Positions 60,703 through 64,000 of a DNA stretch of 64,000 nucleotides are shown here, piece by piece. The notes beneath the pieces were generated by a model that was not told where the DNA came from, did no database searches, and saw only the letters and a program-made list of their open reading frames with translations. The stretch is from CAISIP01 sp031396205 (GTDB taxonomy: Bacteria > Pseudomonadota > Gammaproteobacteria > Burkholderiales > Burkholderiaceae_C). Numbering within the stretch: position 1 is the stretch's first letter; each line of letters starts with the position of its first letter. The position numbers and the translations under genes were made by a program. The stretch lies in the NCBI GenBank assembly GCA_031396205.1, contig JANNKH010000080.1:20556-84555 (forward strand), written 5' to 3'.

Positions 60703-60780
60703 CTAACCCCTTCTTCCACGGTAGCCAAATAGCACAAATGAAATGATGATGGCGAAGAGGATCCGCCCGATGGGCCCCAT
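60703..60780 (-). CDS. Candidate 25-residue single-helix membrane microprotein
   Basis: The frame encodes a short protein with one hydrophobic helix (IGRILFAIIISFVLFGY) and a basic tail (RGRRG), the pattern of small bacterial membrane peptides. An AAAGGA run abuts the ATG, closer than an ideal ribosome site, so the start is uncertain. It has no family match that I recognise. Confidence 0.3.
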   Translation of the reverse strand: MGPIGRILFAIIISFVLFGYRGRRG

Positions 60781-60861
60781 TCCTTTGGGGTGAAGTGGAT
60801 GAATGCAAACACGAGCCTATTTCAGACCCGGCCCCAGAGTACTCACGGCCAGGTACTTGTT

Positions 60862-60879
60862 CTGTGCGCTGGCGCACAG
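60862..60879. repeat. Perfect 18-bp dyad with two-base loop
   Basis: CTGTGCGC, TG, GCGCACAG forms an eight-bp stem in a gene-poor stretch about 270 bp upstream of the cupin gene. It could be an operator or a transcript hairpin; no T-run follows. Confidence 0.6.
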
Positions 60880-61151
60880 TGGGTCGGCGGCAAAGTGCGC
60901 CAAAGGAAATCGAGTGATGTGGCGGTCTATGCGTGTTTCCGCACGGACAACATATGAAACCCTGTCGAAAGCTCAGGTCGCGCGGCGCATGGCCAGGGGT
61001 CCCATTCTCATTGGTTCATGCCAAGAGCGGCGTGCCATTTCGAGTGTGTGCGGTGGCAAACAGAACTATCGCGAACACTGAGTTACGGTAGAGCGGTACT
61101 GCTGTTGCGGCGCGTCGAATTGTCATTCGACAAATCCTCCGAAAGAAACAA

Positions 61152-61631
61152 ATGAGTCTCTCCACTGACAGGATCAAAGACATTGGTCCATTACCTCAAT
61201 CATTCAATATTGAAGATGCTACCAAGGCTAATAGGAATTACCGTTCGGTCGCCTGGAGTGGGCGCTATTTACAAGTGACCCTTATGTCAATCCCAGTCGG
61301 CGGCGACATTGGTCTTGAAGCGCATCCGCAGACCGATCAGTTCCTGCGCCTGGACGCTGGTCGAGGGTTAGTGCAAATGGGAACCGCGAAGGACAACCTG
61401 ACGTTTGAAAAGGAAGTCTCAAACGGTTGGTGTGTGCTTGTTCCGGCGGGCACTTGGCACAATATCACCAACACCGGAACAGCGCCCATGCAGGTCTATG
61501 CGATCTACGCACCGGCACACCACGCGCCTGACAAGGTGCAGGTGACGGCGGCGGCGGCCGAAACCGACAAAGACGACGAGCCGGCAGCGTGGTCAGTGCA
61601 GCCCAAGCATACCCCGGACAAACACGGCTGA
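61152..61631 (+). CDS. Cupin-domain protein
   Basis: This 159-residue protein has a single cupin barrel. Motif 1 is GGDIGLEAHPQTDQFLRLDA, with one of the two usual histidines (HPQ) and the trailing acidic residue, and motif 2 is LVPAGTWHNITNTG with its histidine. This matches a group of small stand-alone cupins annotated only by fold. A charged tail (ETDKDDEPAAWSVQ) follows. A GAAAG run sits upstream of the ATG. Metal binding is likely; the reaction is unknown. Confidence 0.8.
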   Translation: MSLSTDRIKDIGPLPQSFNIEDATKANRNYRSVAWSGRYLQVTLMSIPVGGDIGLEAHPQTDQFLRLDAGRGLVQMGTAKDNLTFEKEVSNGWCVLVPAGTWHNITNTGTAPMQVYAIYAPAHHAPDKVQVTAAAAETDKDDEPAAWSVQPKHTPDKHG

Positions 61632-61822
61632 GCTGATCGTGTTACCTGCGCGAGCGGCACCAATACGGCGATGGACTTGAGGCAGTGAATGTCGCTGAAG
61701 GGCCGACTCGCGCCCGCGGTGACTTGGGGAAGCAGTCACTCTGCGCCCATTCGACCCCGACTACGTACCGGACATCGGGAGAAATTCCACTGCTGTGTTC
61801 CCCCTTCGGATAGGGTTCAATC

Positions 61823-62197
61823 GTGGTCGACGACGAAGAGACGACATGGGTCAGGCGGCGTGACATCCTTCGGCTGTTGGATGCATGCATTGGCGAACTG
61901 GGCGTGACCTACCTGGACAGCGCTCAGGGTTTTCAGAAGTCTGAGGAATCCATCGGGCAGCGGCAGCAAGGCAAGACAGCAGGGTTTCGAGACACGCTCG
62001 TCATCGGCTCAAAGGTTTCCGCGCGCCCGACCGGACGAGATGTCGTGAGAACGATCGGACGTCAGTCGCTGGAGACGCTCAAGTGCGGTGTGATCAGTGT
62101 GGACGGGCGAATCCGGAAGGGTTCTCGCGCCTCACGAAGGCTCGGGCGCGATTTCATGCGTAAGGGCCGAGCACGCCAACAAGATCCATGCCTTTGA
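61823..62197 (+). pseudogene. Aldo/keto reductase remnant
   Basis: GVTYLDSAQGFQKSEESIGQ followed by RDTLVIGSKVSARPTGRD and SLETLKCGVISV resembles residues about 40-110 of an aldo/keto reductase, with the aspartate and tyrosine-containing second-helix region changed (SAQGFQ for the usual TAxxYG). The N-terminal barrel start and the last two-thirds, including the NADP site, are missing. It is therefore a fragment, and the frame ends within the first codons of the SulP gene. Confidence 0.65.
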
Positions 62198-64000
62198 AGC
62201 ACGACTCCACGCCGCCCCGCGCCTTGCCGGAGACAGGCCGTATCGCGCGCCCGCTGCAGTCCTCGGACCAGACGGGTTGGCGACGCTGGCTGCCGGGTTT
62301 GGGTGTCCTTCGCCACTACGAAGTGGGGTGGCTGCCGCACGACGCACTGGCCGGCCTGGCATTGACCGCCGTGCTGGTGCCCGTCGGCATCGCCTACGCC
62401 GTCGCCTCTGGTGTGCCCGGCATTTGCGGCTTGTACGCCACCATGGCCGGGCTGCTAGCGTATGCCCTGTTCGGCCCGAGCCGCATCCTGGTATTGGGGC
62501 CGGATTCCTCGCTGGCCGCACTCATCCTGGCCGTCGTGCTGCCGCTCTCGGCGGGCGACCCGCAACGTGCTGTCGCGCTGGCCGGCATGATGGCCCTGGT
62601 GTCGGGTGTGCTGTGCGTCGGAGCCGGCGTCGCACGACTGGGCTTCGTCACCGAGTTGCTGTCCAAGCCGATCCGCTATGGCTACATGAACGGCATTGCA
62701 CTGACTGTGATCGCCAGCCAGTTGCCAGGATTGTTCGGTTTCGGCGTCGATGCCCATGGACTGCTGGACGAGTCCTGGCAATTCGGGCTGGCCGTGCGGG
62801 CCGGCAACACGAATCCTTTGGCGCTGGCCATCGGCGCCGGAACGTTGCTGACCATCCTCCTACTCAGGCGGCATCCGCGGCTGCCAAGCGTTTTGGTCGC
62901 CGTGGTGGGCGCGACCCTGGTCGTCACCCTCCTGGACCTGGCCTCGACCACCGGCGCTCACGTGGGTGTGCCCGTGCTCGGCGTGTTGCCGCAGGGCCTT
63001 CCCGGCTTCTCCCTGCCTTCGATGGGCGCCAACGACATCGTACCGGTGCTGCTCGGTGGGCTGGCGGTGGCACTGATCTCCTTTGCCGACACCAGCGTTC
63101 TGTCGCGGACCTACGCTGGGCGAACAGCATGCTTCGTCGATCCGAACCAGGAGATGGTCGGCCTGGGCGCAGCCAACCTGGCCGCCGGGCTGTTCCAGGG
63201 CTTCCCGATCAGCGCCAGCGCCTCACGCACACCGGTGGCTGAGGCCGCTGGCGCCAAGACACAGCTCACCAGCGTGGTGGGGGCGTTTTCCGTTGGCGCC
63301 ATGCTGTTGATGGCACCCGGCCTGCTGCGCAACCTCCCGGTCGCGGCCTTGGCGGCGGTGGTGATCGCCTCGGCCATCGGCCTGATCGAAGTCACCGACC
63401 TGCGCCGCATCTGGCGCATCCAACGCTGGGAATTCTGGCTGTCGATCGGCTGCCTTCTCGGCGTGGCCCTGCTGGGCGCGATCCCCGGCATCGGCTTGGC
63501 GATCGTAGTGGCCGTCATCGAATTCCTCTGGGACGGCTGGCGGCCGCATTCGGCGGTGCTCGGCCGCGTCGACGGTGTCAAGGGCTATCACGACATCGCG
63601 CGCCACCCTGAGGCCCGTGTGGTGCCGGGCCTGGTGCTGTTCCGGTGGGATGCGCCACTGTTCTTTGCCAACGCCGAACTGTTCCGCGACCGCGTGCTGG
63701 ACGCCGTGGCCGGATCGCCGACGCCGGTGCGCTGGCTGGTTGTCGGCGCCGAGCCGATCACCAGCGTGGACGTCACCTCTGCCGATGCGCTGGATGAACT
63801 CGACACGACCCTGCACGAGGCGGGCATCGATCTGTGCTTTGCCGAGATGAAGGACCCCGTCAAGGACAAGTTCAAGCGCTTCGGTCTCTTTTCCAGGCTC
63901 GGTGAGCAGCGCTTCTTTGCGACCATCGGCGAGGCGCTGAACCGCTATCTTGAGTCGCAGTCTGTGGAGTGGGTGGACTGGGAGGACCGTGTCGGTGGCG
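62188..64000 (+). CDS. SulP/SLC26-family anion transporter, 5' part (runs off window)
   Basis: The frame from the ATG at 62188 stays open to the last base of the window (about 604 residues), so the C-terminus is incomplete. The N-terminal signature is WLPHDALAGLALTAVLVPVG, with about 10-12 helices, followed by a STAS-type C-terminal domain (starting near KGYHDIARHPEARVVPGLVL and ending near residue 585). SulP proteins carry sulfate, bicarbonate or dicarboxylates. RYGYMNGIALTVIASQLPGLF and SFADTSVLSRTYAGR are family-like. A sulfate or sulfite link with the sulfolactate operon 40 kb away is speculative. Confidence 0.88.
   Translation, partial: MPLKHDSTPPRALPETGRIARPLQSSDQTGWRRWLPGLGVLRHYEVGWLPHDALAGLALTAVLVPVGIAYAVASGVPGICGLYATMAGLLAYALFGPSRILVLGPDSSLAALILAVVLPLSAGDPQRAVALAGMMALVSGVLCVGAGVARLGFVTELLSKPIRYGYMNGIALTVIASQLPGLFGFGVDAHGLLDESWQFGLAVRAGNTNPLALAIGAGTLLTILLLRRHPRLPSVLVAVVGATLVVTLLDLASTTGAHVGVPVLGVLPQGLPGFSLPSMGANDIVPVLLGGLAVALISFADTSVLSRTYAGRTACFVDPNQEMVGLGAANLAAGLFQGFPISASASRTPVAEAAGAKTQLTSVVGAFSVGAMLLMAPGLLRNLPVAALAAVVIASAIGLIEVTDLRRIWRIQRWEFWLSIGCLLGVALLGAIPGIGLAIVVAVIEFLWDGWRPHSAVLGRVDGVKGYHDIARHPEARVVPGLVLFRWDAPLFFANAELFRDRVLDAVAGSPTPVRWLVVGAEPITSVDVTSADALDELDTTLHEAGIDLCFAEMKDPVKDKFKRFGLFSRLGEQRFFATIGEALNRYLESQSVEWVDWEDRVGG

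Larger units (their letters stand above)
60529..61151. other. 623-bp stretch with few genes, small palindrome and one candidate microprotein
   Basis: No family-like protein longer than 60 residues is convincing. A perfect 18-bp dyad (CTGTGCGC-TG-GCGCACAG, 60862-60879) and a 25-codon frame described separately are the only structured items. A plus-strand frame (60803-61081) has no recognisable content. Confidence 0.45.

Noticed and set aside
62097..63242. 381-codon frame inside the SulP gene
   Set aside because: It reads out of frame with a clear membrane transporter that starts at 62188, and is arginine-rich without hydrophobic helices.

Overview
The window is GC-rich, dense, chromosomal DNA of a betaproteobacterium, most likely Burkholderiales (Comamonadaceae/Alcaligenaceae-like). 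The grounds are a ctaA-ctaB-sco block converging on rpoH, an orphan Bug/TctC-type binding protein, the order lolB-ispE-tRNA-Gln-prs-rplY-pth, and the M16-M16-rsmD-coaD block beside ftsY. No intact insertion sequence, prophage or CRISPR array was seen.

Layout. 0-2 kb: end of ctaA, then ctaB and a SCO copper chaperone for cytochrome oxidase assembly. 2.1-3.1 kb: rpoH, with a perfect CIRCE operator over its promoter; the CIRCE-binding repressor hrcA lies at 57.9 kb in the same window. 3.3-9.4 kb: a flavoprotein, a DedA-type membrane protein, a DUF952 protein, the DUF485-actP acetate permease pair and a DUF294 nucleotidyltransferase. 9.5-16.3 kb: a sugar-acid catabolic operon (SDR, Gfo/Idh/MocA, Bug receptor, HpcH/HpaI aldolase, IlvD/Edd dehydratase) divergent from a LacI regulator, with a 14-bp palindrome between them. 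16.3-17.3 kb: decayed DNA with a broken methyltransferase. 17.5-22.0 kb: comC-slcC-suyB-suyA with a divergent GntR regulator, a predicted sulfolactate degradation operon. The two catabolic operons together suggest a sulfo-Entner-Doudoroff route to pyruvate and sulfite, but the lactonase and sulfolactaldehyde dehydrogenase are not in the window.

22.1-29.7 kb: homologues of YnjF, YnjD, YnjC and YnjB on the minus strand, interleaved with plus-strand genes. 29.8-35.7 kb: ftsY, two M16 peptidases, rsmD, coaD and an alpha/beta hydrolase. 35.9-43.6 kb: a universal stress protein, a TPR (TTC38-like) gene frameshifted by a 10-bp tandem duplication, and a five-gene peptide ABC importer. 43.7-58.9 kb: housekeeping genes (ferredoxin, pth, rplY with a histone-H1-like tail, prs, tRNA-Gln, ispE, lolB, a large TPR protein, mutM, a dynamin-like GTPase, mutY, rapZ, recN, nadK, hrcA and a CAU-anticodon tRNA).

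59-64 kb differs in character: a tRNA 3'-half relic with its terminator, two gene-poor stretches, a VIT-family membrane protein, a cupin, an aldo/keto reductase remnant and the start of a SulP anion transporter that runs off the end. This looks like an accessory, partly degraded segment anchored at a tRNA site.
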